Source: Hyparrhenia diplandra | Taxonomy: Eukaryota > Streptophyta > Magnoliopsida > Poales > Poaceae | Direction: 5' to 3' | DNA length: 64,000 nt | Assembly: GCA_015847255.1 (NCBI GenBank) | Contig: JADLZK010007672.1 | Coordinates: 47,203-111,202 of the forward strand | Shown here: positions 34,139-52,490 of the stretch, in pieces | How the letters are laid out: the number at the start of each line of letters is the position of its first letter | How positions within the stretch are numbered: position 1 is the first letter of the stretch | Notes under the pieces: model-generated | What the model was told of the DNA's origin: nothing | Database searches by the model: none | What the model saw: only the letters and a program-made list of their open reading frames with translations | Translations under genes and position numbers: made by a program

Positions 34139-34454
34139 CGGCAGAATAGCGGATTTGACCCCTCAACTATTAATCGAGGCTCGGTTTCATCGCTGAACTT
34201 TCAAAAGCGGCTATTTTAGTCCTCAAACTCCACTTTTACGCTCATTTTCATCCCTAAACTTTCAAAACGGTTGTTTTAATCCTTGAACTCTTATTTTATT
34301 CTCAATTTAATCCAAAAAATATGAAGTTGATCATTTCAATCCTCATTTTTGCATTTTGAGCTCCATTTTATCCTTAAACTATCAAAGTGCATTTTGGTTT
34401 AAACTTTTATTTTTAACTCTATTTTGTCTATTAAAAAAAACTTTTTATATTTTA
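34139..34454. other. Junction between duplication units A and B
   Basis: About 315 bp of degenerate repeats built on ATCCCTAAACTTTCAAAACGG-like and TTAATCCTTGAACTC-like motifs. It belongs to neither unit. Similar motifs occur in the arms of the fold-back element at 9389-9737. Confidence 0.5.
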
Positions 34455-35057
34455 GGCCGAGATTGCCAGTGCTCCCATTGACCCACCCGTGCACGACAGA
34501 GCATCGGTGAGCATCTGTGCCACGACGGAGGGAGAGGTGCCCGTCGCTGCCACACCACGCGGAACCATTCCCGTACTCACCCGCAACGGTGGGAGGCATG
34601 CACAAGCAAGCATCCATGCCTCTCCACGGAGAGGGGGTTCAGTCTCTGCCACCACGCAGTAGAACCAGGTAAAAACTCAGTCAAGGTTTGTAAAATCATA
34701 CATCTTAGTTTATGTTGGCGCTTACGACACTCCTTCTCATAAAAAAAAAAAAAACTTATGACACTCCTAGGTGTTTTCTGGGCCTATATTGGATTGTTCT
34801 CTTTATATATGCTGAGGAAATTTGTCAGTTCATAATTAATTAAAATATCCATATATCACATAATAAAATTGTAACAAAATGATTCAAACCATAATTAACT
34901 AAATATACTATAACATTAAAACTGATAGACATGGTGAGATGAATCCTTTGTTCCACCTGTTTTGTGACGATTTTTTTGTTGAAATTTCTAGTTTGTGATG
35001 GCTTTCGCATCAAGTCAAAAGATAACGGACTCATAAACGCTAAGTGGCACCGCACCA

Positions 35058-35345
35058 TTTTTTTTTTTTTTGAGATTACACGGCACAACGTTGGGACGCT
35101 CAACACGCACGCACACTCACCCCTATGAACACACGCACGCCAAACCCTACCCCTATGAGCACCTTCAAGAACTGAGCGGCAAATCTTGAAGTTCCAAAGT
35201 CACCACCGGCGCTATCGGCGCGGGGACGTCGCCTACCACTTAATGCATAGCACCGGAAAATCCTGGATAAAGTATCACACCCAAGATTTGAACCCCGGGT
35301 GGGAGCCCCCAACCAATGGCCTTTGCCATTGCACCGTGAGCCCCT
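35058..35345 (-). mobile_element. tRNA-derived SINE (unit B copy)
   Basis: Same element and position as 12761-13061: poly(T) at the left, B-box-like GGTTCAAATC on minus, and flank gacaccgcttcat on the right. It was present before the duplication. Confidence 0.75.
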
Positions 35346-35801
35346 TGACACCGCTTCATTTAATTAGGGAGTCAAAGCTAAGATAAAATCTTGATTGATA
35401 GAATTTTGGAGAATAAGCTAGATAATTCTTGGACCAGCAATGCGTCCCAGGGACAAATCCATCGACATCCAACTCAAAGTCTCGTTCATGCGCATGCTTC
35501 AATCTTGCTTCAATCTTCATCAAGTCAACCTACTGTTGTGTCAGCCTCAAATTCCTGGTATACTATTTTTTTCGTCAATTCTGATGGATTCTTACACAGA
35601 AAAAACTAGATCTCAATCTCAGTTGATGAATTGACCCATTGTCTGCATCGCGATGTAACTTAGTACAGCGCCGTCCAGGTTCATCGTAGAAATATATTGT
35701 TTCTAAGACAGACATGACCCACCTTTAAGAACACAGACACCACTCTATATGAAGTTTCTTTGGTCATGTTCCCACTAATATATGAAGTTGCGTGTTCCGC
35801 A

Positions 35802-41385
<5,584 letters not shown>

Positions 41386-41415
<30 letters not shown>
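41386..41415. repeat. (TA)n run between two inserted elements
   Basis: 30 bp of TA repeats separating the 5.5-kb and 1.7-kb elements, probably a piece of the original target microsatellite. Confidence 0.9.
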
Positions 41416-41418
<3 letters not shown>

Positions 41419-43117
41419 AGAGTATAATCCGTAGCTAGCTATAAAATATCATATTCTGTAGCCGACCACATGGTGCACCAGCATGCACGCAACCGGGTTG
41501 CGCACCTGGCCAAACCTGGCCTTGATTGACGCCATGCATGCAGGTCGTAATTAAAGCCTAGTATGCATGCATGTTGAAGTTACTGCTTTGAATAGTATTA
41601 TTGTTTCTATTTTTTGATGTTGCTTTTACGAGAGTGGCCGGTTTTCTTATATCAACAACAAAACAATACTTTTTTTTTTTGAGGAAAAGATTACAAGAAT
41701 TACGATAAAGCTTTCCTTGTTACGAGAATGCTTTCCATATACAGAAGATAATATTTACGAGAATTTAATTCGGTAAAAGAATATGTATTTACGATAACTT
41801 GTTTTCTAGATACAAGAATATATATTTACGAGATTTTTTTATTATGGTTGACGATAAAAACCAACAAGAATGACTGAAAGTACCGTAACATCAGCATAAG
41901 TTGCATCATGTTTACGAGAATTTTATTTACAATAATACTTACAATATTTACTAGAATAATTATATTTTTCACCAAAAATATTTACAAGAATTCTACATTA
42001 CAGCTGCCGAGCGATGACCTCGCGCGCCGGCGTCGCCACGTTCCTTCTCATCACGGCGGCACGACGAAGCATCGCCGGGAGGACGAATGGCGAGAGATCG
42101 GCAGCCAAAGCGTCGACACGGTTAGCAAGGACAGGGCCATCGATGGCAGAGCGACAACTCCATTGGCTCCCCGGGCGAGACCGGTTGCGCCGCCATGTCG
42201 GGGAGTGCCGTCGAGTGGGGCGAGACGCACCGCCACAGGGCCCCCATCGACAAGAAACTTGGTCACACAGGCCGCAGCGCCGCCGTCTAGGGCCACGTTG
42301 CGTGATCGACCTTGGAGCCGACCTCGCCAGTGTTGTGCACAGATACGGAAGGGCGTCGTCGTGCCGGGGAAGGAGCGGTGCTGGCCATGCTAGATAGCCG
42401 CCGCTGGCACATGAGCCGGGAGGTGCTGTCCGCGCGAGCGCGTATGCCAGCGTCACGATAGGGAGGGGCGTGGGTAGTGGCGACGCGGAGGCCGCCGCTG
42501 CCGAGGGTGCTGTCCGCGCAGCCATTGTCGTCGTTTGTGGGTGCCGTCCAGCCGAGCGAGATCCATAGGGCGAGTCTCTGCTGCCAAGATGGATGGATGC
42601 CTCCGCTGACTTGTCTCTGGAACAAACGAACGTCACCATTGAATTCAGTAAATCACTTGGAAAAAAAAAAAACTGGGATTTATCTAACTCACATTGAATC
42701 GGACCAACAGAAGTTGCATATCCGGCCATCCGCCGGATAGACCTGAGCCGCTCGGCTTCTTGCACCAGTCCGCCGTGCGGCCACAAGTAACCATGGCGAT
42801 GGAGCTGCAAGCTGCCTGAACATGTAAACCTGAATTACCATGGCTGCAGATCGAGGTGCCCTGGTCATGTGCGGTGAAAGCGACGTGCCTAAAATGTCCA
42901 GCACCGCCATGATTGAAACGGTCTCGTATGCTCGGTCTCAATCTCAATTATATAATAGTAGCGTGATTTGGGTGACAGGTCATTAATTACTGTAAATTAA
43001 TGCAATCCAACGGAAGGCAAGGCCTGGTTGCGTTTGGGTTGGGTGGGGGACGCGCACGCGCCTGCTCGGGTCTGGCCACAGAATGAAAATATTTTGTAGC
43101 TAGCTATAGTGTATTAG

Positions 43118-43120
<3 letters not shown>
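41416..43120. mobile_element. 1.7-kb element inserted in the same microsatellite
   Basis: Flanked by (TA)n at 41386-41415 and 43121-43187. Terminal inverted repeats are about 80% alike over 34 bp: GTAGCTAGCTATAAAATATC and on to TCTGTAGCC at the left, ATAGCTAGCTACAAAATATT and on to TCTGTGGCC read inward from the right. The left interior holds an array of TTTACGAGAAT-like motifs (41680-42000). 42000-42930 is GC-rich with a 270-codon minus-strand frame of low-complexity composition, perhaps captured DNA. No transposase recognised. Confidence 0.6.
41680..42000. repeat. Irregular array of TTTACGAGAAT-like motifs
   Basis: About ten variants (for example TTACGAGAATG, ATTTACGAGAATT, GTTTACGAGAATT, ATTTACAAGAATT) recur in one orientation at irregular spacing inside the 1.7-kb element. 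Subterminal repeat arrays of this kind often bind transposase; that role is inferred. Confidence 0.55.

Positions 43121-43187
<67 letters not shown>
43121..43187. repeat. (TA)n microsatellite, right of the inserted elements
   Basis: 67 bp of TA repeats followed by the same GAAGTTGCGCATGCAG flank as the intact unit A microsatellite. Confidence 0.95.
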
Positions 43188-43190
<3 letters not shown>

Positions 43191-43518
43191 GTTGCGCATG
43201 CAGTGATGTTTCTTATGATGTTGCCTCGGTCAAATTCTATATGAAGTTGCCTCGGTCTGCATTTTTTGTTGTTCAATTCAGGAGTGGAGGAAGGGTTATA
43301 TATGCCTTCTTTGTATATGGCCATTAAGTTAGAGCTAAAACACATAGTTCCCGTTTAGGGCAACTTCTCGACTGACTTATGAACATTTGGTCATGAAGCC
43401 CATCGAACTTGAAGTTAAAAAAGTCAAACGTCTTGTAAATTGGAATGAAGGGAGCACGTGGATTTAACTATATTCTTTTTCGTGCCACGTGATATGCATG
43501 TCGTCTGCTCATCGCATA

Positions 43519-43821
43519 CTCCCTCTAAATTTGAAAAGAAAGACGTTTAGGAAATTAGAAGACGAGGGGTATAGTGGAGATGAATGGGAAGATAGAAAAA
43601 GCGACACGGTCTCCAAAAATAACTTTTACTTGTATTTTGTATAAAAATATTTATTGAAAAGTTATATATGTATATTTTTATGAAACTAATTTTCAAGACA
43701 AATCTATTGATATGATTTTCACGTTTCTAAACTCAACGATTTACAAGTTATTAATGATTTATGTTCCCAATATTTGATCCAAACCTTATCCAAAACGTCT
43801 TCTTTTCCAATATGGAGGGAG
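43519..43821. mobile_element. Stowaway-like MITE (unit B copy)
   Basis: Same element as 13877-14181, TA-flanked, with CTCCCTCTAAATTTG and CTCCCTCCATATTGG ends. Confidence 0.75.
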
Positions 43822-44017
43822 TATTAGATTTCAGTTGACCTTTAATTTTTTCTAAATCTATACTCCCTCCGGGCTGGTTTTAGAAGTCGTTCTGGGCATG
43901 GGCGGCAGCAGCAGAAAGGAAGTCGTTTTGGCGCTTGTGGCTAATTTTAGACGACGACGCTGCCCGGGCGCTTAGACTCCCATGCATGCGGTGAATTAAT
44001 AGTCACATCACATGCAT

Positions 44018-44381
44018 TTTTTTTTTGACAATAAAAACGTGATTATATTGATTAGCAGCACGAGGCTGCAAGCACGATTACATCGTTGATTCTTACATTT
44101 TGGAGTGCCTCAATGAGCGGGCACCCATGAGCATGACTTGGATTAACACGTAATCCATTATAGTCGAATTTGTGACTCCTGAAAACCAACTAGGCTTTGC
44201 CTCGCTAAAAGAATCAGCCATCTGGTTTGAAGACCTATCAATTCTGAACACCTTGGCTTGCGAACCTGCTAGGGACCGTAGGAGAAGCTCGGTGAAGGGC
44301 TTGATTCTCCAGTCCGGCGGGTTCACTGTGTCGTTGCTGTTGATGAAGTTGGTAAGTATCTGATTGTCGGAAAGTATGATG
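44018..44381 (-). mobile_element. 5'-truncated LINE with RNase H-like remnant (unit B copy)
   Basis: Same insert as 14376-14736, with the acatcacatgcat duplication at 44005-44017 and 44382-44394. An extra A in the AAAGAATCAG stretch near 44209 shifts the frame after SNQMADS, where unit A still reads SLARQSL. Confidence 0.75.
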
Positions 44382-44747
44382 ACATCACATGCATTGGTGT
44401 CGTCCAAAACCCTAGAAAACATTTGGTTAAATTATTGATGCCTCCGGACCTCCGGTCACGTATTATATTCCGATGTTTGGTCAACCAGTGAAATAACGGC
44501 GCCTTTGGTCGTCTAGGAAGTCATGCGTCCGGTGCCGGCTCCTTTCGGCAAGTAAAATAAAATATATGCTACACGTGCGTTGGTTGGTTGCGTTCAGCCT
44601 CGTGCAATCGCGATCGACGACTGCATGCGTGCAGGTTTTACTGAGATTATGCCTTGATCGGATGACAGCGACTGCATGGAAGCTGCTCCCATATATATGG
44701 CCATATTCATGTACTGAAAAAATGTCAAGTAATGTGTCTCCATCTAG

Positions 44748-44808
44748 TTTTTTTTAGATAAGGGAACAAAATTCCAGCCTCTACCATTCGAAAATGGTAC
44801 ACAGCTGA
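44748..44808 (-). mobile_element. 61-bp retroposon tail (unit B copy)
   Basis: Same insert and tccatctag duplications (44739-44747 and 44809-44817) as at 15105. Confidence 0.6.
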
Positions 44809-45181
44809 TCCATCTAGTTGTAATACTTAGTTTAATAAATATTTAAGACCTAAATGAATTCAAATGAAAAAAAAAAAATGTCCTCGATTGTACTATATAT
44901 AACTTTGATTTAGGTGGCTTCTTTATCCAAGGTCATTTTTGAAAAAATTAAGTTTTTAGAACAAAAGTTTCGGTCAAACATTTTCAAATGAAAAGGGTCA
45001 TCGACTACAAAGTTGTAGAATTATGACAATAAAACTTATCTTCATCTAACTTGATTTCTTAAAAGTTTCAAATTTTTATCATGTTTGCACCTATCTTAGA
45101 GCAAGCCCAGCAAGAGAAATGCTATCAAACATGCTACTACCCTTCGTCCCATAAAACATGCAATTCTCGCCTAACGGCCCC

Positions 45182-45787
45182 TAAGAGCATCTCCAAGAGA
45201 TATCGTATAATAAAGCAAGAGTTGCGCTTGATATCCTAAAACACTAGCTATTTTGTAAAAAAATAGAACTCCACAAAAAGCAAGAGTCATCCAACAGACT
45301 TGCTATTTGTTATCTTCTATTTAGAAATTTGCCATGTCACCAACTAACCAACCTATTCCCTGGCCACGGGAAGGATCTCGCATGCGCGGACATGCTGATG
45401 TGGCCAGCAGTTTCGCTTCTTTATTTGATGAGCGACGTTCCAGGGATACCCAACTTGCTGTTTTAGCAAATGAGATAGCATATTTGTTGCTCAAAAATGC
45501 CAAATATAGTATGCATAACCAGAATAGCCACTCTCTTGGAGTTGCTCTAATCGGCAATGCTATCCCGTGAGCCTCGCGAGCTAAATTTGGATAGTTGATA
45601 TGCCTTCTATATATATTGGTGTATGTGACGCTCAAACTAGTGTCATGTTAGCATGCTCCAAAATCCATTACTTTTTCTCGGACATATAACTAGTCTGTTG
45701 GATTATGGAGAAAGAATTTTTATGGAGTTGATAGCTAAATGAAGATATAGAACATGAAATGTAGAATACCTCTTGGAGATGCACTAA
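45182..45787. mobile_element. 600-bp TIR element with TAA duplication (unit B copy)
   Basis: Same element as 15547-16148, here 45185-45784 with TAA on both sides. Confidence 0.55.
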
Positions 45788-46392
45788 GATATGGGGCCAA
45801 ATTGCCAACTAAAAATTTATTTCTGGAGATAGGTAGAATGTGTAACCACCGTGTGGTTGGGTTTTTTCCAACCTCCTCTAGAAATAGAAGGTATTTCTAG
45901 AGACTGGCTGAACTTTCCAGCTACCTTTAAAAATAGTAGGTTTCTACCAATATAGAACTATAGAACAATTTTTAGAGACAATTCTTGATAGAGCCGTTTC
46001 TTGATTAAAATGGAGGCGCTTATAAAAATGGTTTTTGTACTACTCTTTTTGTGTCTGCCATGCCTTAGCTTCACTCCAGGAGTCATCTTCAGGGGAAAAA
46101 AAAAAGGTTACGTACTTTCTACCACGTACGGCCACAAGTGGTACATAGTTTAACCCTTGTAGAAAATTCAATTCAGGTTAAGTGTTAACCTCACTCGTTG
46201 ACGACAGTATTTACCCATGTAGCAGCACATGCGATGGTTCATCAGATGCAAACGCTGACTGCTCAATAGCCAGCGAAATTTCTTACTGACTCACCAACTT
46301 GATTGTTACGGTTCGTTGAATTCTATCCTAGTCAAAACAAGGCCGGCATCGTTGACCGTTGCTCTGGGCAAATATACCTAGGAATGGTGGAT

Positions 46393-46845
46393 GCATATAT
46401 GTGAGCCAAAGTGATCAGATAAAACGTGATAATTTTGAGTTTTTGATTGATCGACTGACATATATATGACCGGAGAAATAGAGCGGACATACACAATAAT
46501 TTTGTACGGCTTACATTTGCTAAGGCGCCTCCGGCGCTAAGTTTTGATAGGGATTGCAGTAATATCATGTTCTATAGCGTGTGTCATTCAGTACTATGAC
46601 GTCTTGTATCGCAGGATCCCCGCTATGTCTTTACTCCACGGCCTCGAGGGCTTACCGGCCCTCTCGGCCTTAAAGCGAATGGCTTATATTTCGCTAAGGC
46701 GCCCTCCGCTAAGTTCTGATAGGGATTCCAAAGAATGTCATGCATATATGTGAGCCAAATTGATCAGACAAAACGTGATAATTTTGAGTTTTTGATTGAT
46801 CGACTGACATATGACCGGAGAAATAGAGCGGACATACACAATAAT
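46393..46845. repeat. Direct repeat pairs A-B-B-A (unit B copy)
   Basis: Counterpart of 16752-17204. The second B block has small indels (AAGGCGCCCTCCGCT instead of AAGGCGCCTCCAGCGCT). Confidence 0.65.
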
Positions 46846-47095
46846 GCTTCTACTTGTACGTCTTCTTCTTCTTTTTTCTTATTATTCTCTCATTTTCTTC
46901 TTCTCCTTTGTGCATGGTAAAATTTGAAGGATCGCTGGAGCCTGCCCTTAACGAAAATTACACCCTAGGTCATGTTCCCAACATCATAAAAAAGGTACAA
47001 AAAATATAAACCACCGTTGAGGTTCTGAATCGGATTTTCTTTTCCAAATCATATGTTTTTTAGGAAAACTGGAGGGGTTCGCACCTGATGAGGCC

Positions 47096-47371
47096 ATGGC
47101 TCGGCAAAATAATTCGGCTGGCAATTTCTTGGATGGGAGTAAGGATTTTATCCTTTCAGATGGTAAAAATAATCTTAAAGCTTATTCGTCTATAAAACTT
47201 TGTGCATTCTCTTTGGATGTGAAGCAAATGATAAATGATAGAATTATAGACACTATGGTTGCTTTGCCGGTCAAGCTAATATTTCAAGGGGACAAATTTC
47301 ATAAGAAAATAGAAGCAACCAAGGAATGGAATTCTACTCCAATCTGGATCATATGCCTTCTCGTGAGATGA
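47096..47371 (+). other. Unrecognised open frame (91 codons), unit B copy
   Basis: Starts MARQNNSAGNFLDGSKDF and joins the same core (SDGKNNLKAYSS, LPVKLIFQGDKF) as the 17484 frame. The start differs from unit A because of a one-base change. No family recognised. Confidence 0.2.
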
Positions 47372-49038
47372 TGAGATCAGATGGTAATCAAGGAGTGCTT
47401 GCATGCGCTTTGAGCGTGTCGTAGTTAGCATGCATTCTATTTTTAGTAATCCCAAATAAGGTTGTGGCCTGCGTGCCTTCTGGTCTGTATGGTGTCGAGG
47501 CCTGCGTGCCTTATAAAGTAGGCCTGCATGCGATGGAGGAGATAGGTTGAATTTTATTTGTGGAGTTATTCCCTTCGCCGCCGCCCGGAAGAACCCTAGC
47601 GGGTGTTTGTCGGATCCTCATGGATTTGTGTTAGTGCGTGATCGGTGATTGATCCTTGGGCTCGTGCTGGAGTTGATTCAATTCCCCATCTTCTGATCGT
47701 GGTCGCCGAGGCTGCGGGTGGAAGAGTTTATCAAGGTTCGATTGCAGTTTTTGTAAGCCGATCCCTCTATTTATCGCTGCTACTTTGAGTTCAATAATCA
47801 GAGAGTTATTTGGTGTCGTCGAAGATACATTTATCTATCATATTAATGATATTGCTACTGCCGATTGATCTCTCGTAATACATCTGGTTTATACGTCAGT
47901 GCTGCTTCTTGTGTCCGACGTCAAGCTAGAATTCGTGGTGTTCTCTTGCTATTTGCGTACTTGTATCAGGAGTGTGCTATTCACTAGTTGGCTAAATATT
48001 TTAATCTGAATTGTCTCGAGGGAGATTACCATCATATATTGTGTTATTGTTCCTGAATTAGTTTGGAAAGTGACGTGTGCAAACTGCTGTTATTTGGCTC
48101 CATCCGAGACCTGCTTTTGTTGAATAGCTGTGAATTGAGATTGGTCAGACTTGCAACCATATACATAATACTGTCGAGAATATAATTGCCCCTTTTCTGA
48201 TTACTTGTGACCGAGGGAATTATATTGCTGAAGCTATTTATTCATATAAAATTCAGAAAATTTATATCCAATTTACCTTGTACCGTGAAAGATTGGGAAA
48301 TTATTTGGGACAGCATAGGCGTGTCCTTATCAGCACCCCTACAACACATTTATTTAAAATAAAAAAGAAGTTACATATTACAAAACTAGAAGAAGCATGC
48401 AAGCAACACAAGGCGGGTAGATGTATATGCAATGCATTTGTGCTCACTATGCGTTGCTAGCACCCATGTCAAATTGAGAATTAAAATCTATAGATGGATA
48501 GGTTCCATCACAAGAAGCCTTTACCAGCTAATTTAAGTTCACAAAGTTTAGAACCACCTGCCAAGTCACGCATTGACAATATCACTACATAAATGACTTT
48601 TTAGAGGCATGTCACTTCTTTTGGAGAGGCAATTATCATTTTGGCCGCCCATAGAAATGACATTTGACGGACTTAGCTACCGAATCACCACTAAAATATA
48701 TTTCTACTACCAGTTAGTAATGTTGATCACACCTGAAATTGCTTCCATTCTCATGCTGATATGCAGAGTTCTGATATGTTTGATCAATAGTCGGAGTTCT
48801 TTATATATTATGTCTGTTTGAATTTTTTGAATTATCATATGCTGATATGCCTCACATTTTCAACATAGAGAAACAAATACATATCCTCCTTTTATATATA
48901 CGAAATATGTCAATGCCTTTATTATTCCTCATTTTTTGGGCAAAAACAACAATGAATAAAAATCTCAATCCAGGTATATATACAACTTGCATATAAATAA
49001 TTTTAAAAAATACTCTAGTAATATGCTTCTATGCAGTG

Positions 49039-50594
49039 CTATTCCGCAACCATGCGTTCCTTGATAATCTCAGTGGTGGTCTTGTTAATGAGCTCCCCAC
49101 GCGCCCCGGACATGCCTCTCCTCCTGCAGCGACGAACCCACGGCGAACCGCAGCACGAACCGGTCGCCGACCACTGTGTGCGCAAGGTACGCCTTCCCAG
49201 TCCTGTTGAGGCGCTCCATGAGCTCACGGTTGGCCTCGTCGGCGTCCTCCTCCGTCATGCCGCCACCATGGGCCTTGATCCTGAAGCACACAAGCGCGAA
49301 GTTCCTAGGCACGACGACCTCGAACCTCTCGTCGCCACGCACGGCATCCTCAAACATCTTGGCCATGGCGACGTCGCTCCGGATGTGCTCCTGGAGCTTG
49401 GCGGCGCCATAGGTGCGCATGACCATCCAAAGCTTGAGCCCCCGGAAGCGACGGCCGACGCCGACTTGCATGTCCTTGAGGTCGGTGACGTTGCCGGACT
49501 CGCTGGCGTCGTTCTTGAGGTACTCGGGTTCGTCTCCAGCGAGTCGGTGAGCCGGTGCGTGTCGCGCACCCACAGGCACGTGCAGTCCAGGCATGTGAGC
49601 AGCCACTTGTGCGGGCTCATGCTGATGGAGTCGATGCGCTCGACGCCGTCGAGGTGGTGCCGAAACTCCGGGCAGATGCAGGCGCTGCCGGCGTACGCCG
49701 CATCGACGTGCACCCACGCGTTGAACACGGCGGCGACGTCGGCGATGGCTCCCACAGGGTCGACGGCGTTGGACGACGTCGTGCCGACGGTTGCGCACAC
49801 GTAGGTGGGCACGAGGCCGGCGTCGACGTCGGCCTGCATGACCTCGAGCAGCTTCGCCGGGTCCAGGGCGTAGTCCGTCTCAGGGCCGGTGGGGATGGAG
49901 CGGATGTTGGCAGGGTCAAAGCCGGCGAGGCGGCACGCCTTGAAGAAGGTGGAGTGCGTCTGGTCGGCGGCGTACACGGCCAAGCGCGGCAGGCCGGAGA
50001 CGCCCTGGGAACCACTCCGGCGCAAGGCAGCGTCACGCGCGGCGACGAGCGTGACAAGCATGGCCTCGCTGGTGGTGCCAAGAATGACGCCTCCACCAGT
50101 GCCACGCCCAGCGGCGCCGGTGCGGTTCATGAAGGAGGACGGCAGGCGCAGGAGCTGCGCGAGCCAGTCTAGGGCGAGGACCTCCATCTCGGTGGCAGCC
50201 GGCGCGGCCTGCCACGTGAACCCGACGGTGTTCATGGCGGAGGCGATGAGGTCGCCGGCGATGGCCGCGGCGCTGTTGGTGGAGGGAAGAAGGCGAAGAA
50301 GTTGGGGCTGGCCCAGTGGGTCATCCCCGGGACGACGGACGCCCTGAGCTCCTTCATGGTGACGTCGAACGGGGCGGAGGACGTGGGCGGCGCGGACCGC
50401 AGCTCGTTCCGCAGGTACCCCGGCTTGACGTCCGGCAGCACAGGCAGTGACTCCACGGACTTGTAGTAGTCGGAGATGAAGTCCACGGCCTTGTGGAGGT
50501 AGGAGCGGACGTCGTCGGGGTTGAGCGGCTGGAAGCCGGAGACGTCGTCGCCGAAGGCGGAGAAGGCGGTAGGGTTGGTGTCCAAGCTGCCCAT
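49039..50594 (-). pseudogene. TDC: Tryptophan decarboxylase, copy 3, three frameshifts
   Basis: Full-length homologue from ATG at 50594 to TAG at 49039. Frame changes lie near 50284-50286 (GGG where copy 2 has GGGG, after FFAFFP), near 49524 (CTCGGG where copy 2 has CTCCGGG, just before the catalytic-loop EYLKN) and near 49095-49098 (CCCC where copy 2 has CCC, in the last 20 residues). None coincides with the breaks in copy 2, and no internal stop lies in the true frame. The PLP lysine motif SMSPHKW, HVDAAYAG, EYLKN and VGVGRRFRG are all readable across frames. As written the product would be a 120-residue fragment. Recent pseudogene or assembly errors over a functional gene. Confidence 0.85.
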
Positions 50595-51215
50595 TCTTGA
50601 TTTCTTGTTAGGATCTTTGTTAGCGGACTTGGTAGCAGAGTCACTGAAGATCGAGCAAGCAGTGGTCGGTCAGTGGACGAAATGAAGAATTCGAAGCTGA
50701 TCGGGGCAGTCGATCGAGCTCTGAACTCCTTAGCTAGGGAGGGCTGTGGTTACTTTGGTGAGGAGAAGCTGGAGAGCTAGGGTTTGGTTATATAGGGGCC
50801 GGAGGTAAGTGAAGGCGTGAAGCGACGTGGCGATGCCGGCATTGCACGGGTCGTGGACGTGGATATTGAGAGGTTGGTGAGAAGGAAGCTGAAGATGAAG
50901 CAAGTCGACTTCGTCAGCACCCAAGGCTGTGGGAGTAGTAGTCAAGCAGTCATGGTCTCACGGCATCTTTTATCTGTATGAACGCAGTCATTCTCCAAGT
51001 CATCCGTAATGAAGCATGTGCAAAGACGTACACAATATATACATAAATTTTAGTAATAATTTAAATGTCTTTGGGGGACGTCAAGCTGCTGAATTGACCC
51101 ATCGTCTGCAGTAGTCATGTAGCGCATTTGTCTGGCTAGATCACACATGCCATTTTCTGATGCTACAACTACAATATGCTGACTAGCTAAATTAGTGCTG
51201 AAATTGCCAAAAAGA
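50595..51215 (-). promoter_or_regulatory. Upstream/promoter region of TDC copy 3
   Basis: TATA-like TATATAAC on the gene strand at about 50788-50794, 195 bp before the ATG. Colinear with 21000-21600 but with noticeably more substitutions and small indels than the 3' half of the gene shows. The GGACGTCAAGC block is at about 51076. Homology to unit A stops near CAACAATC at 51220. Confidence 0.65.
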
Positions 51216-52490
51216 TTCAACAATCATCAACTACACCTATGTAGACAAACCCCACTAGAGAGTTCTCTACGATCTCCTTGCGCCACATCATTAGCGGGTC
51301 CTGCAGCTCACTAAACTTCAATTATTTGTTGGAAGTCACTAAGTTTTGACGTGGTCCCTTGCAAACATCTGTTCCACCATATTCACAACTCATGCAGCGC
51401 ACCTGTTCATAGGTTCATGCCTCCACTACGAGGCCACTTGATCTTCTTCACCAAATACATATAAAACTGCACTAGCTACAGCCCTTTTCTTCTTCCCCGC
51501 AATGCTTCCAAGATTGTATCAATTATTATCAGTTTCAAAATTAACTCATGTGGATGGCGAACACAGCCATGTCAGATTTAGTTGCGATTATGCCTTCTTG
51601 GATCCATGTCTTCGATTCCTCTCCCTCTGGCCTCAATATAAATCCCACAGCTCCGATCCATTGGTGCCGAGTGCCTTCGAAAGCATTAGGCCATCAGTGC
51701 AGGTAAGCACCTTTTCTAATCACACATGATTCCAGATGTGCGAAATGTTTGCCTCCGCTCGAGTGGCAACTTGCCAAGTCCTCAAGTTGTACCGTGTCCA
51801 TCGCCCATCGGTGACATATATACGTTGCCAGCCGCTCGAGAAGCTCCTAGCGGCCTCGATCACCTCCAGCAGGTTCTAGAGGTATGGTGTCACGAGGCCG
51901 TCCGGTATACAGACAAGCTAAGCCACCGATGGTGGGGGAGGTGTACACCAACGGTCTCAATTCTGCATGCACACGCATTACGCTTTCGAGGGTGACAACA
52001 GAGAAGCCACAACAGACAGAGAAGCCATGGGTGGTACGATGACCATGGGCCAGCACCTGAGAGGGAGTAGCCGTCTCTTGACCTTCAAATATTGACCAGC
52101 AATGATGGGAGGGAGGATTGGGCTATACATGCGTAGTAATATGTACCAGTCTCTCGTATTTGGTGCCGCTGGTTGATCATGTGTTGTTTGTCATAAATTG
52201 GGTCACGAGTATTTTCACCGGTGTATGCAGACTATCCTTCATTCCTAGCCGTCGTTGTAGATCAAGTATGCTATTTTGTGACGTGCCACTGTATATATCC
52301 CACTCCCTCATTAGCATTTTTTCTCTTTTCCCTTGATTTTATGAATCCGGTTATTTTGCATGACTACACCGAATTCAGTTGTTGCATCTACAAATACACT
52401 TAAACCATACTGTTTTGTGGTTCTCATTATTCCTATAGTTGATGTGTGATTTATGTGCATGACAAGTTTGTAAGTGTAGCTGCATTACTA
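51216..52490. other. Unit B-specific segment, no recognised gene
   Basis: About 1.27 kb with no match in unit A, lying between TDC copy 3's promoter and a second promoter copy. A short frame ending FESIRPSVQ meets a GTAAGC donor-like site at 51703. Another 89-codon frame follows (51726-51995). No protein family, transposon ends or target duplication were recognised. Confidence 0.35.

Noticed and set aside
41998..42810. 270-codon minus-strand frame in the 1.7-kb element
   Set aside because: Low-complexity composition, overlapped by frames on the other strand, no domain. Treated as GC-rich cargo.
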